DNA of 64,000 nt from an uncultured Pelagibacteraceae bacterium (GCA_902588315.1 CACIOP010000006.1:1-64000); one strand, 5' to 3'. Positions 18,303-26,568 are shown, numbered from the stretch's first letter. Program-made: numbers and translations. Notes: generated by a model not told the origin, from the sequence alone.

Positions 18303-18515
18303 ATGAGTACACTACAAGGAAAAATTAAATGGTATAATGGTAAAAAGGGATATGGCTTCATTGAAAGAGATGATAAAGAAAAAGATGCCTTTGTTCACGC
18401 TTCAGCAGTAAAAGCTGCTGGTATGAGATATCTCAATGAAGGTGATAAACTTGAATTCACATTAGAAGATGGTCCCAAAGGTCCTTCTGCAGTTAATTTA
18501 AAAAAGATAGACTAA
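18303..18515 (+). CDS. cold-shock domain protein (CspA family)
   Basis: 70-aa single cold-shock domain. It carries both RNA-binding motifs: KGYGFIE (RNP1-like, residues 15-21) and DAFVHASAV (RNP2-like, about 28-36), then LEFTLEDGPKGPSAVNL. It binds single-stranded RNA/DNA and probably acts as an RNA chaperone. An 80-base 5' leader separates it from tRNA-Phe, and a strong hairpin terminator follows at 18530-18570. Confidence 0.95.
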   Translation: MSTLQGKIKWYNGKKGYGFIERDDKEKDAFVHASAVKAAGMRYLNEGDKLEFTLEDGPKGPSAVNLKKID

Positions 18516-18529
18516 TTTAGAAATTATTT

Positions 18530-18570
18530 AAAAGGGCGTTTTATCTATCAAATAGATAAACGTCCTTTTT
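18530..18570 (+). terminator. rho-independent terminator after cold-shock gene
   Basis: A hairpin of about 18 pairs with one bulged T and one G-T pair: AAAAGGGCGTTTTATCTAT (18530-18548) against ATAGATAAACGTCCTTTT (18552-18569), loop CAA, ending in a T run. It begins 14 bases after the cold-shock stop. It is the only convincing intrinsic terminator seen in the window. Confidence 0.85.
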
Positions 18571-18674
18571 CTATTTAGGCCTTGAATATTAATTTTTTTT
18601 GTCTAAAACATCGTTCATGAATATAAATATTACATACAGAAAGTCTTTTAGAAGTACTCACAGAAACTGTTTCC

Positions 18675-18690
18675 ATAGCCAGTAGGCTAT
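18675..18690 (+). other. short hairpin in the 18571-18746 intergenic gap
   Basis: ATAGCC (18675-18680), loop AGTA, GGCTAT (18685-18690), followed by an A/T-only stretch. The 176-base gap between the cold-shock terminator and tRNA-His otherwise holds no coding frame I can support. The hairpin could end a short RNA starting near 18600, or be part of the tRNA-His promoter region. Nothing more can be said from sequence. Confidence 0.3.
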
Positions 18691-18746
18691 TTATTTATAT
18701 TATAATTTTAAATCCACATAAAATAAGATAAAAACAAAGAGAATAG

Positions 18747-18821
18747 GCCCGGGTGGTGTAATGGTTAGCACGGAAGTTTGTGGAACTTTAAGTTTGAGTT
18801 CGACTCTCAGCCCGGGTACCA
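18747..18821 (+). tRNA. tRNA-His (anticodon GTG), A73 type
   Basis: 75 nt including CCA. Acceptor GCCCGGG/CCCGGGT with a G1-T72 pair, D-arm GTGT-AATGGTTA-GCAC, anticodon arm GAAGT-TTGTGGA-ACTTT (GTG), T-arm TTGAG-TTCGACT-CTCAG, discriminator A73. Most bacteria have C73 paired to an extra G-1; A73 is the variant known in a subset of alphaproteobacteria, recognised by a matching HisRS. The gene for that enzyme, hisS, starts 4 bases downstream. Confidence 0.93.
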
Positions 18822-18825
18822 AAAA

Positions 18826-20220
18826 ATGAATGAAGAAAAAAAATTAATTCCTGAATTACCTTCAGGATTTGAAGATCGTTGGGGTAAAAAACTTCTTCTC
18901 AAAAAAAAGCTTTTAAAAGCTATTGAGAATAATTTTATTAAATTTGGAGCAGAGGCTCTGGAAACCCCTTCGTTTGAGATAAGTGAAAATATAGGATCTT
19001 TTTTGTCAGAAGATGATGCTAATCCTATGTCTGATGTATTCTCATTTGAGGATAGAGAAAAAAGCATTACTCTTAGGTATGATCTTTCAAGCCCACTAGC
19101 TAGATTTGTTGCTCAAAATAATCAAGAGCTTCCATCAATCTTTAAAAGGTATGCTATTCAAAATGTCTTTAGAAATGAGAAAGCTGGTAACGGAAGGTAC
19201 AGAGAATTCATGCAAGCAGATTTTGATATCGTGGGAAATGTTAATCCTGCCCAAGCAAATGCGGAGCTTTGTAATTTAATATCAAGAACTTTGCTAGATT
19301 GTGGTCTAGAAAAAGATCAATTTACAATAAACATTAGTAATAGAAAAATAGTTCAAGGATTAATTGATGATTTAAAAATATCAGAAGAAAAACAGCTAAA
19401 AGTAATTAGAGCAATTGATAAGTTAGATAAACCAGGTTTTGGTTTAAAAGGTGTTGAAGATCTGCTTAAAAAAGAGAGAAAAGATATAAGTGGTGCAATC
19501 ACTAAGGGTGCAGATTTAAACGATGAACAAGCATCCAAAATACTTAATTTTCTAAAAATTAAAGATTTAAAAGAATTAAAAGAAACATTAAAAAATCCAT
19601 TATCTCAAGAAGGTATAAAGGAATTAGAACAAGTATTTGAAGTATTGGGTTACAGTTCAAATTCAAATCAGGTCAAAACAAATTTTACAATTGTTAGGGG
19701 ATTGTCTTATTATTCAGATTTTATTGTTGAGACAAACCTAAATTTTAAAGTTACAAATAACAAAGGTAAAGAGGTCGACATAGGTAGTATTTGTTCTGGA
19801 GGAACATATGCAAAATTAATTTCGAGATTTAAAGGTGTAGATATTCCAGGTACTGGAGTTAGTTTTGGAGTGGATCGATTGTTATTTGCTTTGATGCAAT
19901 TAGATCAAATAAAAGTAGATAGTCAAAAACCAGTTCTAGTTTGTGTAATGGATGAAAAATATCTTAAAAATTACTATGAAATTTTAGATCTATTAAGAAA
20001 TAATAATATCAATGCTGAAATTTTTTTAGATACAAAGAAAAATTTAGGTAAGCAACTAACCTTAGCAAATAAACGTGAGTTAGATGTTGCAATTATATGT
20101 GGTGAAAATGAATTTAATGAAAATACAGTCACGATAAAAAGCCTCAAAGGTGTTAAGGGTGAAAACAATAAAACATTTCCAAAAGAAAATTTAATTGATG
20201 AAGTCAAAAAACTTATCTGA
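18826..20220 (+). CDS. hisS: histidyl-tRNA synthetase
   Basis: 464-aa class II synthetase: ATP-dependent charging of tRNA-His. Motif 1 region LPSGFEDRWG..., motif 2 FRNEKAGNGRYREFMQADFDIVG, histidine-binding GLSYYSDFIVE (alphaproteobacterial variant), and motif 3 GVSFGVDRLLFAL; then an anticodon-binding domain (about 380-464). The ATG at 18826 gives the right N-terminus; an upstream in-frame ATG (18778) lies inside the tRNA gene and is rejected. Only four bases separate the tRNA CCA from the ATG, so there is no room for a Shine-Dalgarno on a processed transcript. Confidence 0.95.
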   Translation: MNEEKKLIPELPSGFEDRWGKKLLLKKKLLKAIENNFIKFGAEALETPSFEISENIGSFLSEDDANPMSDVFSFEDREKSITLRYDLSSPLARFVAQNNQELPSIFKRYAIQNVFRNEKAGNGRYREFMQADFDIVGNVNPAQANAELCNLISRTLLDCGLEKDQFTINISNRKIVQGLIDDLKISEEKQLKVIRAIDKLDKPGFGLKGVEDLLKKERKDISGAITKGADLNDEQASKILNFLKIKDLKELKETLKNPLSQEGIKELEQVFEVLGYSSNSNQVKTNFTIVRGLSYYSDFIVETNLNFKVTNNKGKEVDIGSICSGGTYAKLISRFKGVDIPGTGVSFGVDRLLFALMQLDQIKVDSQKPVLVCVMDEKYLKNYYEILDLLRNNNINAEIFLDTKKNLGKQLTLANKRELDVAIICGENEFNENTVTIKSLKGVKGENNKTFPKENLIDEVKKLI

Positions 20221-21244
20221 AAATATCCTTAGATCAGTGAAATCTAAGGGTTTTAAATATATTGATTTACCCTCAGTAATTGAGGCTAATCACATTGTTC
20301 AAAGATCAGGAGAAAACTTTAGAAAATTCATCTTTTCTTTTACGGATCAGAATGGAAGCGAGTTATGCTTAAGACCAGATTTAACGATTGCATCTTGTTT
20401 AAGATATTTAGAAAATAATTTAAAGGGTAAAGAAAAAATTTTTTATAGCGGTCAAGCTTATCGAAAATCACAAAATAAAAAAGATTCAATCATTAGAAAT
20501 CAAATTGGATTTGAAATTTTAGGATCAAAGGATGAAAAAAATGACGATAAAGAAATCGTAAATACATCTCTTAAATCACTTCAAAATATAAAATATTCTT
20601 ATGGAACACTCACTATTGGAAATGTTGAAATATTTAATTTGTTAATTTCAAAATTAGATATTCCAAAGAGATGGAAGTTAAGGTTATCCAGACACTTTTG
20701 GAGAGAAGAATATTTTAATGATTTATTAAAAAGATTAGAAACTAATTCAGATGTTGATCCAACAATTGTAGAAATAGATAAAAAGCGTTACGTAAAAATG
20801 CTTAAAGAAGATTTATCAAATATTGTGGCAGGAAGAACGATTAATGAAATCTTAAAAAGATTTGATCAGAAAATAAAAGATCCTAGAAAAGCCAGCAAAG
20901 GGAAAAATGTTTCAAAAATAATTAAAGAATTCTTAAAAATAAAATGTCCAATAAATAAAGCAGCAATTGAGTTAAATAAATTTTTTAAAAAAAACAGTAT
21001 AAACTTAGCTGTAGATCAAAAATATTTTCCAATTTCAAAAAATAAAGTTTCAAAACTTAATGTGATATTTTCTGCATCTTTTGGAAGACAATTGGAATAT
21101 TATACAGGAATGGTTTTTAAAATTGATATCAAATCAAAAAATAAAATAATTAATATAGTTAATGGAGGTAGGTACGACTTATTAATCTCAGATTTGGGAT
21201 CAAAAAAACAAACTCCAGCAGTAGGAGCTGCTTTAAATTTATAA
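20198..21244 (+). CDS. hisZ: ATP phosphoribosyltransferase regulatory subunit
   Basis: HisRS-like protein without synthetase activity that forms the octameric HisG-HisZ enzyme with the short HisG and gives it histidine feedback. 348 aa from ATG at 20198, with 23 bases of overlap with hisS. Class II core blocks: LRPDLTIASCLRYL, FYSGQAYRK, RNQIGFEILG and GRQLEYYTGMVF, then GGRYDLLISDLGSKKQTPAVGAALN at the C-terminus. The presence of a short HisG two genes on supports the assignment. Confidence 0.92.
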   Translation: MKSKNLSENILRSVKSKGFKYIDLPSVIEANHIVQRSGENFRKFIFSFTDQNGSELCLRPDLTIASCLRYLENNLKGKEKIFYSGQAYRKSQNKKDSIIRNQIGFEILGSKDEKNDDKEIVNTSLKSLQNIKYSYGTLTIGNVEIFNLLISKLDIPKRWKLRLSRHFWREEYFNDLLKRLETNSDVDPTIVEIDKKRYVKMLKEDLSNIVAGRTINEILKRFDQKIKDPRKASKGKNVSKIIKEFLKIKCPINKAAIELNKFFKKNSINLAVDQKYFPISKNKVSKLNVIFSASFGRQLEYYTGMVFKIDIKSKNKIINIVNGGRYDLLISDLGSKKQTPAVGAALNL

Positions 21245-22099
21245 ATGATCATCTGGATTGCATCATATCCCAAAAGTGGAAATACCTGGTTGAGATCATT
21301 ATTAGCAAGTTATTACTACTCAAAAAATGGAGAATTTGATTTTAAATTGCTAGAGAAAATTAAACAATTTCCAAAAGTAGAGGACTTTATAAATGATCCT
21401 GATGATTACCCTACACTAGAAAGCACATCCAAAAATTGGATTAGTAAACAAATGGAAATAAACAATGATCAAAAGATTAAATTTTTAAAAACTCATAATG
21501 CAATTTGTAATATAAATGGAAATTCATTTACTGATGCAAAAAACTCTCTTGGAGGAATATATATAGTTAGAGATCCAAGAAATATAATTACATCTATAGC
21601 TAATCATTATCAAATTAATATTAATGAAGCTTTAGAATTTATGAATAATGAAAGAAGATACTTATACCAAAAGATTGGCACAAGGTTTCTTGCTTTTTCA
21701 CCTTTATTTTCATGGTCGAAACATGTTGAAAGCTGGACAAGTTGCAAGCTTTTCCCTGTTCTTGTAGTTAGGTATGAGGATTTACATTCTGCAACTTTTC
21801 AAACTTTTCAAAAAGTAATTAACTTTATTAAAGATATTTCAAAAACTCATATTTCGTTTGATAGAGAGAAAGCAAAAAGAAGTATTAATTCTTGTGATTT
21901 TGATAAATTGAAAAATTTAGAAAAAAAAGAGGGTTTTAAAGAAGCAATGATTAAGAAAGATAAATCAGGAACAATAAGTTTTTTTAATTTAGGACAAGAT
22001 AATGATTATAGAAAATTGCTAAATACAAAAATCTTAGAAAAAATAAATAATCTTTATAAGGATAAATTATTTGAGCTTAATTATGAAAAAAGAAATTAA
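21245..22099 (+). CDS. sulfotransferase-domain protein
   Basis: 284 aa, soluble. The N-terminus has the PAPS 5'-phosphosulfate loop, ASYPKSGNTWLRSLLA (residues 6-21). A second PAPS-binding motif, IYIVRDPRNIITSIANHY, is near residue 100, and VVRYEDLH near 175. It would move sulfate from PAPS to an unknown hydroxyl or amine. It begins at the base after the hisZ stop and overlaps hisG by 17 bases, so it is inside the his operon although no histidine step needs it. Codon and base use look like the neighbours. Confidence 0.88.
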   Translation: MIIWIASYPKSGNTWLRSLLASYYYSKNGEFDFKLLEKIKQFPKVEDFINDPDDYPTLESTSKNWISKQMEINNDQKIKFLKTHNAICNINGNSFTDAKNSLGGIYIVRDPRNIITSIANHYQININEALEFMNNERRYLYQKIGTRFLAFSPLFSWSKHVESWTSCKLFPVLVVRYEDLHSATFQTFQKVINFIKDISKTHISFDREKAKRSINSCDFDKLKNLEKKEGFKEAMIKKDKSGTISFFNLGQDNDYRKLLNTKILEKINNLYKDKLFELNYEKRN

Positions 22100-22772
22100 A
22101 ATTGGTATTCCAAGCAAAGGCAGACTTAGAAAAGATGTTTTAAATATTTTTAAAAAAAATAAATTAAACCTCATTTCTGAAAGAGGAGAGAGAGACCTAT
22201 TAGGATCAATAAAACAATATAAAAATACTAAAATTTTATATCTTCACGCAAGAGAGATTATCGAAAGACTTGGAGATGGATCTTTGGATATAGGTTTTTC
22301 TGGTTTTGATTTATTAAGAGAAAGCGAAATAAATACTCAAAAAAAAATTAATGTTTTAAAAAGATATGATTTTGGTAAGGCCACATTAATAGTTGCAATT
22401 CCTGATCCATGGATAGATGTACAAACAGTTGCAGATTTAGAAGAAATTGCATTTGAATTTAAAGATAAGAAAAAGAAAAGATTAAGAGTAGCAACAAAAT
22501 ATCCAAACTTAACAAGGGAATTTTTGTTTTCAAAAGGTGTTACTCAATTCAAATTAATTGATAGTTTGGGTGCAACTGAAGCTTATCCTTTTACAGGCTC
22601 CTCGGAAATAATTACCGATATCACTTCTACTGGAGAAACTTTAAAAGCCAATAATCTACGTATTTTAAAGGATGGAGAAATATTAAGATCGGAGGCTTGT
22701 ATGATGATTTCTAAGTCATCCAATAATAAAATGGGTCTTAAAAAAATAGTAAAATTACTTTCTAAAAATTAA
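22083..22772 (+). CDS. hisG: ATP phosphoribosyltransferase catalytic subunit (short form)
   Basis: First step of histidine synthesis: ATP plus PRPP. 229 aa from ATG at 22083, the short HisG form without the C-terminal regulatory domain, which therefore needs HisZ. Motifs: IGIPSKGRLRKDVL, LDIGFSGFDLL, RVATKYPNLTREFL, and the PRPP loop EIITDITSTGETLKANNL. Preceded by the sulfotransferase gene (17-base overlap). Confidence 0.95.
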   Translation: MKKEIKIGIPSKGRLRKDVLNIFKKNKLNLISERGERDLLGSIKQYKNTKILYLHAREIIERLGDGSLDIGFSGFDLLRESEINTQKKINVLKRYDFGKATLIVAIPDPWIDVQTVADLEEIAFEFKDKKKKRLRVATKYPNLTREFLFSKGVTQFKLIDSLGATEAYPFTGSSEIITDITSTGETLKANNLRILKDGEILRSEACMMISKSSNNKMGLKKIVKLLSKN

Positions 22773-22886
22773 GTCTTTCCAATAAATTAGTATTATTTTG
22801 ATAATTTCAAGATTTCTAATAACTGCATAAATCGCAATAATAACACAAATAATGAAGAATATTTTTAATACCAAAATTAGTTCCAT
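22755..22886 (-). CDS. possible 43-aa single-span membrane protein
   Basis: An ATG at 22886 opens a 43-codon frame: N-terminal MELILVLKIFFIICVIIAIY forms one membrane helix, followed by a basic/aromatic tail ending YWKDLIFRK. It occupies an otherwise empty 180-base gap and overlaps the end of hisG by 18 bases in convergent orientation, like other gene pairs here. No Shine-Dalgarno is visible and AT-rich DNA can give hydrophobic frames by chance, so this is tentative. Confidence 0.35.
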   Translation of the reverse strand: MELILVLKIFFIICVIIAIYAVIRNLEIIKIILIYWKDLIFRK

Positions 22887-22951
22887 AAATTAATTTTAAA
22901 TATTTAAATACATTAATCAAATATTTACTATAAAATAAAAAAATTAGAATC

Positions 22952-24049
22952 ATGGATAGTATATTAATTATTTTACTGGTTTTGTTGCTAGGGGGTGTTT
23001 TGGCTATTCTTTATTTAAATTTAAAATCTAATCCAAAAGATGAAAATGAAAATAAAGATGCTGAAGAAATTGCAAATTTGAAATCTGAAATTTCAAGTTT
23101 AAAAGATACTTTAAATACTACAATCAATAGCTCACTTGGTGCAATGTCGACTTCATTTAACAACCTATCAACAGGGGTTACTAAAGATATGACTGAAACT
23201 TTAACCAAGGTAGAGGAAAAGGTTGGTAATTTTAATCAACAAGTTCAATTATTAAATCAAAGCCAAGAGGGGATAACTAAAATTTTAGCTGGAGTTAAAA
23301 AATATGGAACTCTTGCAGAATTTAGCCTAGATGCACTTATCAAAGATTTACTCCCAGCCTCTCAATTCATGACGAATGTAAAAATGAAAGAGGATACAAG
23401 TGAAAATGTTGAGTTTGCTATCAAGCTTCAAGGAGATGTTTTAGTTCCAGTTGATAGTCATTTTCCAGTAGAAAAATTTAAAGCAATTACCGATGGTCAT
23501 GACGCGGAAGACAAAAGGGCTGTTGCAGATGCAAGAGCAAAATTAGCCTCAGCTTTTAAAGCAAAAGCTAAAAGCATTAATGAAAAATATATTGTTCCGC
23601 CAAAAACTACTGATTTTGCAATTGTGTATGCTCCTACAGAAAGCTTATACAAAGAGTTAACAGAATACCAAGATCCAAGTACAAAAGAATTATTAACTCA
23701 AGAGTTAATGAAAAAATATAAAGTTGTAATATGTGGGCCTAATACTCTTTCTGCTTACTTACAGTCTTTACATATGGGCTTTCAATCATTGAAAGTACAA
23801 AAAGGAGCAACAGAAATTTATAATCATTTAAAAACAATCAGCACAAGATTTTCTAAACATTTTGACAACATTATAGTTCTTAGAAAAAAATTAGAGGATG
23901 CTATGGGAGTTGTTGATAAATTTGGAACAGATGCAAGATCAATTTCAAGAACTTTAGAAAACATTAAAGATCCCGAGCAGGTTGAGAAAGCTGTACAAAC
24001 TGAAAACGTGGAAAAATTTGTTGAACGAAATATGCAGTTTAAAAATTAA
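22952..24049 (+). CDS. rmuC: DNA recombination protein RmuC homologue
   Basis: 365 aa: N-terminal membrane anchor (residues 4-23), a coiled-coil rich in Glu/Lys/Ser (about 35-120), then the RmuC nuclease-like domain with LDALIKDLLPASQFMTNV, VLVPVDSHFPVEKFKAI, DFAIVYAPTESLYKEL and LQSLHMGFQSLKVQK. The family limits inversions at inverted repeats; it is thought to be a PD-(D/E)XK-type nuclease. Two exonuclease genes follow on the same strand. Confidence 0.93.
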   Translation: MDSILIILLVLLLGGVLAILYLNLKSNPKDENENKDAEEIANLKSEISSLKDTLNTTINSSLGAMSTSFNNLSTGVTKDMTETLTKVEEKVGNFNQQVQLLNQSQEGITKILAGVKKYGTLAEFSLDALIKDLLPASQFMTNVKMKEDTSENVEFAIKLQGDVLVPVDSHFPVEKFKAITDGHDAEDKRAVADARAKLASAFKAKAKSINEKYIVPPKTTDFAIVYAPTESLYKELTEYQDPSTKELLTQELMKKYKVVICGPNTLSAYLQSLHMGFQSLKVQKGATEIYNHLKTISTRFSKHFDNIIVLRKKLEDAMGVVDKFGTDARSISRTLENIKDPEQVEKAVQTENVEKFVERNMQFKN

Positions 24050-24086
24050 TTTCTTTTTTTCTTTAATAACGTCTATAAGAAACCTC

Positions 24087-24773
24087 ATGCAGTGGAATCA
24101 AAAATATGATTATCCAAAATCATCAAGAGCAACAGTTGATGGCATTAGAAGATACTTATTAGGGGAAACAAAATTACCAAGTGTCACTTCAATTTTAGAT
24201 GTAACTCGATCTGAAGAAGATAAAGCGGCATTGGCAAATTGGAGAGAAAGAACTGGGCAAAAAGAAGCTGAAGCAATTACAAAAGCAGCAAGTAGCAGGG
24301 GATCTCAAATGCACAACTATTTAGAATCTTATTTACTTGGAAGAGAGAATTTAAGTTTTTTTGAAGATAACGAACAATACAAATTAATGGCTAAAGAAAT
24401 TATAGAAAAAGGTTTAAAAAATAGATTGGATGAAATTTGGGGAGTTGAATGCACTCTTTATTACCCAGAGAAATATGCAGGTACTGCCGATTGTGTTGGT
24501 GTGTACGAGGGTAAAGAGACAATTATTGATTTTAAACAAAGTAATAAACCCAAAAAAGCCGAGTATATAGACTCATGGCTTCTTCAAACAAGTGCATATT
24601 CATTAGCACATAATATTGTGTATAACTCTAATATCACTTCTTGTGTAATTTTGGTTTGCACAGTAGATAAATTATTCCAAGAATTTAAAATTCAAGGACA
24701 TGATTTAATCGTTTATCAAAATTTGTTTTTGGGAAGATTAAAAAAATTTAATGAGCTATCGAATTTAACCTAA
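24087..24773 (+). CDS. PD-(D/E)XK exonuclease resembling mitochondrial MGME1
   Basis: 228 aa. Block LPSVTSILDVT (30-40) with NWRERTG; SRGSQMHNYLE with His76; then the nuclease core GVE (Glu121), YAGTADCV (Asp135) and IIDFKQSNKPK (Asp148, Lys150). These blocks match human MGME1 as I recall it (LPSVTRVL..., YIGLLDCV, VIDWKTSEKPK) in order and spacing. MGME1 is a single-strand DNA exonuclease; similar genes are found in marine phages. The ATG at 24087 is preferred over an earlier ATG inside rmuC. Followed 6 bases later by another exonuclease gene. Confidence 0.85.
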   Translation: MQWNQKYDYPKSSRATVDGIRRYLLGETKLPSVTSILDVTRSEEDKAALANWRERTGQKEAEAITKAASSRGSQMHNYLESYLLGRENLSFFEDNEQYKLMAKEIIEKGLKNRLDEIWGVECTLYYPEKYAGTADCVGVYEGKETIIDFKQSNKPKKAEYIDSWLLQTSAYSLAHNIVYNSNITSCVILVCTVDKLFQEFKIQGHDLIVYQNLFLGRLKKFNELSNLT

Positions 24774-24779
24774 GATTTT

Positions 24780-26216
24780 GTGGATAAAATAGTAATATAC
24801 GATACAGAAACAACAAATAGCACAATTTGGGGGTCAATAATTGAAGTAGGTGCTGTAGTTGTCGATAAAAATTTAAAAGAAATTGGTAAGCTAAATATTC
24901 GTGGTCGTATGCCTGAGGGAGAAGTTCCAAGTGCAAAAGCCTTGTTGGTTAATTCAACAAGTATTGATTTACTTACCAAAGGCAATTACTCGCATTACGA
25001 TTTTTTAGGCGCAGTAGAAAATTTTTTCTCCAAAGCCGGTCCAGCATTGTTTATGGGCTGGAGTAACTTAAATTTTGATAGGAGAATGTTTCATTTTAAT
25101 TTTTTTAAAGGGAACAGATATCCTTACATTACACATTCATCACCCAATAAAGAACATGATGGTTTACATGTTGCAAGAGTAGCTCAAACTTTAAATCCTG
25201 AAACCTTAAAGACCGAATTAACAGATGCTGGTAACGAAAGTCTCGCTCTAGAGGGTTTAGCCAGACAACAAGGATTTGATACATCTCAACAACACACAGC
25301 TTATCATGATGCGTTCACAAGTTTAAAAATTCTTAGAATTATAAAAGATAAACATAAAGATAATTGGGAAAATTTTTTAAGCACATCGACAAAAAATAGT
25401 GTTGAAACTATCTTAAAAAGTGAGGGGATTTATTCGATTTTCGAAAATGTAAAAGGAAAAAATATGATGTATCTTGTCTCTACATTGCATCCAGATCATT
25501 GTTTCCATCCTTCATATGCATCTTGGGGATATTTATTTGATTTAAGAAGAGATCCTGAGCCATTGCTAAACTTGTCAATAAATGATCTTAAAGTTTATTT
25601 AAAAAAGTTTAGTCCAAAAGCACTAAGAGTGATTAAGACAAATAAAGCTCCTGTAGTATTAGATAAAAAATTTGCATTAAAGGAAAAAGCATATACAGAC
25701 TTAGATTTAGAAACCATTCAAAAAAGAGCAAAAATGGTTAGAAATAGTGAAAATTTTTGTAAAAATATTCAAATCATTAATAGAGAAGCAGCTGAAGAAA
25801 AAGCACAAACTCAAACTCAAGAAGATTTATTACCAGAGGAAACTTTATATGAAAAATTTATTCCTAATAAAGATACCCAATTGTTTAAAACTTGGCATAG
25901 TTCTTCTTGGGAAGATAAATTAAAAATGTTGGATAAGTTTCAAGATAAAAGATGTAGTTGGTTTGGGCAAAAAATTATTTATCAAGAAGCACCACATATT
26001 TTGCCACCAGATTTATATAAAAATATAAAAAGTGAAATTGCTAGACGAATTTTAAGTAAAAATAGAGAAAAATGGCAAACCATAGGAATGGCTTATCAAG
26101 AAATTGATACCTTAAGAGATCAAGCATCAAATCGAGATGATGAAGAAGAACTAAAAAAATTAGATGAAATAAATGAATTTATTATGTCTATAGAAAAAAA
26201 ATATGAAATTGCCTAG
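24780..26216 (+). CDS. sbcB: exodeoxyribonuclease I-like DEDDh exonuclease
   Basis: 478 aa, the length of E. coli exonuclease I. The DnaQ-fold exonuclease domain shows YDTETT (Exo I, residues 7-12), LNFDRRMF (Exo II, Asp near 100) and HTAYHDAFTSLKI (Exo III, His and Asp near 180). SH3-like and helical regions follow to the C-terminus. Predicted to degrade single-stranded DNA 3' to 5' in repair and mismatch correction. The start codon is GTG. The symbol is by family resemblance. Confidence 0.85.
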   Translation: MDKIVIYDTETTNSTIWGSIIEVGAVVVDKNLKEIGKLNIRGRMPEGEVPSAKALLVNSTSIDLLTKGNYSHYDFLGAVENFFSKAGPALFMGWSNLNFDRRMFHFNFFKGNRYPYITHSSPNKEHDGLHVARVAQTLNPETLKTELTDAGNESLALEGLARQQGFDTSQQHTAYHDAFTSLKILRIIKDKHKDNWENFLSTSTKNSVETILKSEGIYSIFENVKGKNMMYLVSTLHPDHCFHPSYASWGYLFDLRRDPEPLLNLSINDLKVYLKKFSPKALRVIKTNKAPVVLDKKFALKEKAYTDLDLETIQKRAKMVRNSENFCKNIQIINREAAEEKAQTQTQEDLLPEETLYEKFIPNKDTQLFKTWHSSSWEDKLKMLDKFQDKRCSWFGQKIIYQEAPHILPPDLYKNIKSEIARRILSKNREKWQTIGMAYQEIDTLRDQASNRDDEEELKKLDEINEFIMSIEKKYEIA

Positions 26217-26250
26217 TTGACTTTAAGGCCCTAATTAATAGAAAGGGTAT

Positions 26251-26568
26251 ATGCTTACAAATTTTAAAGACGAAGATTTTGATACTAAAATTAAAAATGA
26301 AGATGTTTCAGTCATTCAGTTTTCAGCTGAATGGTGCGGTCCATGTAAAGCACTAAAACCAGTAATGGATAAATTATCTGATGAATATAAAGATAAGGCT
26401 GGTTTTTATTATGCTGATGTTGAAGACGGAGGAATAAACACTGGAAGTGCAGCAGGGATTAGAGGTGTTCCAACAGTTATTATCTATAAAAAAGGTGTTG
26501 AAGTAGACAGAAAAGTTGGTGGAGTTCCTGAAAGTCACATGAAGGAATTTTTAGATAAAAATATCTAA
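26251..26568 (+). CDS. thioredoxin family protein
   Basis: 105 aa, single thioredoxin fold, cytoplasmic (no signal peptide). Active site WCGPCK at residues 28-33; the cis-Pro loop GIRGVPTVIIY is present. An unusual GGINTGSAAG insert-like stretch precedes the cis-Pro loop where typical TrxA has ENPGTAxKYGI, so it may be a variant rather than the main TrxA. Its stop TAA and the folC stop share the four bases CTAA. Confidence 0.9.
   Translation: MLTNFKDEDFDTKIKNEDVSVIQFSAEWCGPCKALKPVMDKLSDEYKDKAGFYYADVEDGGINTGSAAGIRGVPTVIIYKKGVEVDRKVGGVPESHMKEFLDKNI

Noticed and set aside
18778-18825. Upstream ATG for hisS
   Set aside because: It falls inside the tRNA-His anticodon arm. The ATG at 18826 gives the family N-terminus.
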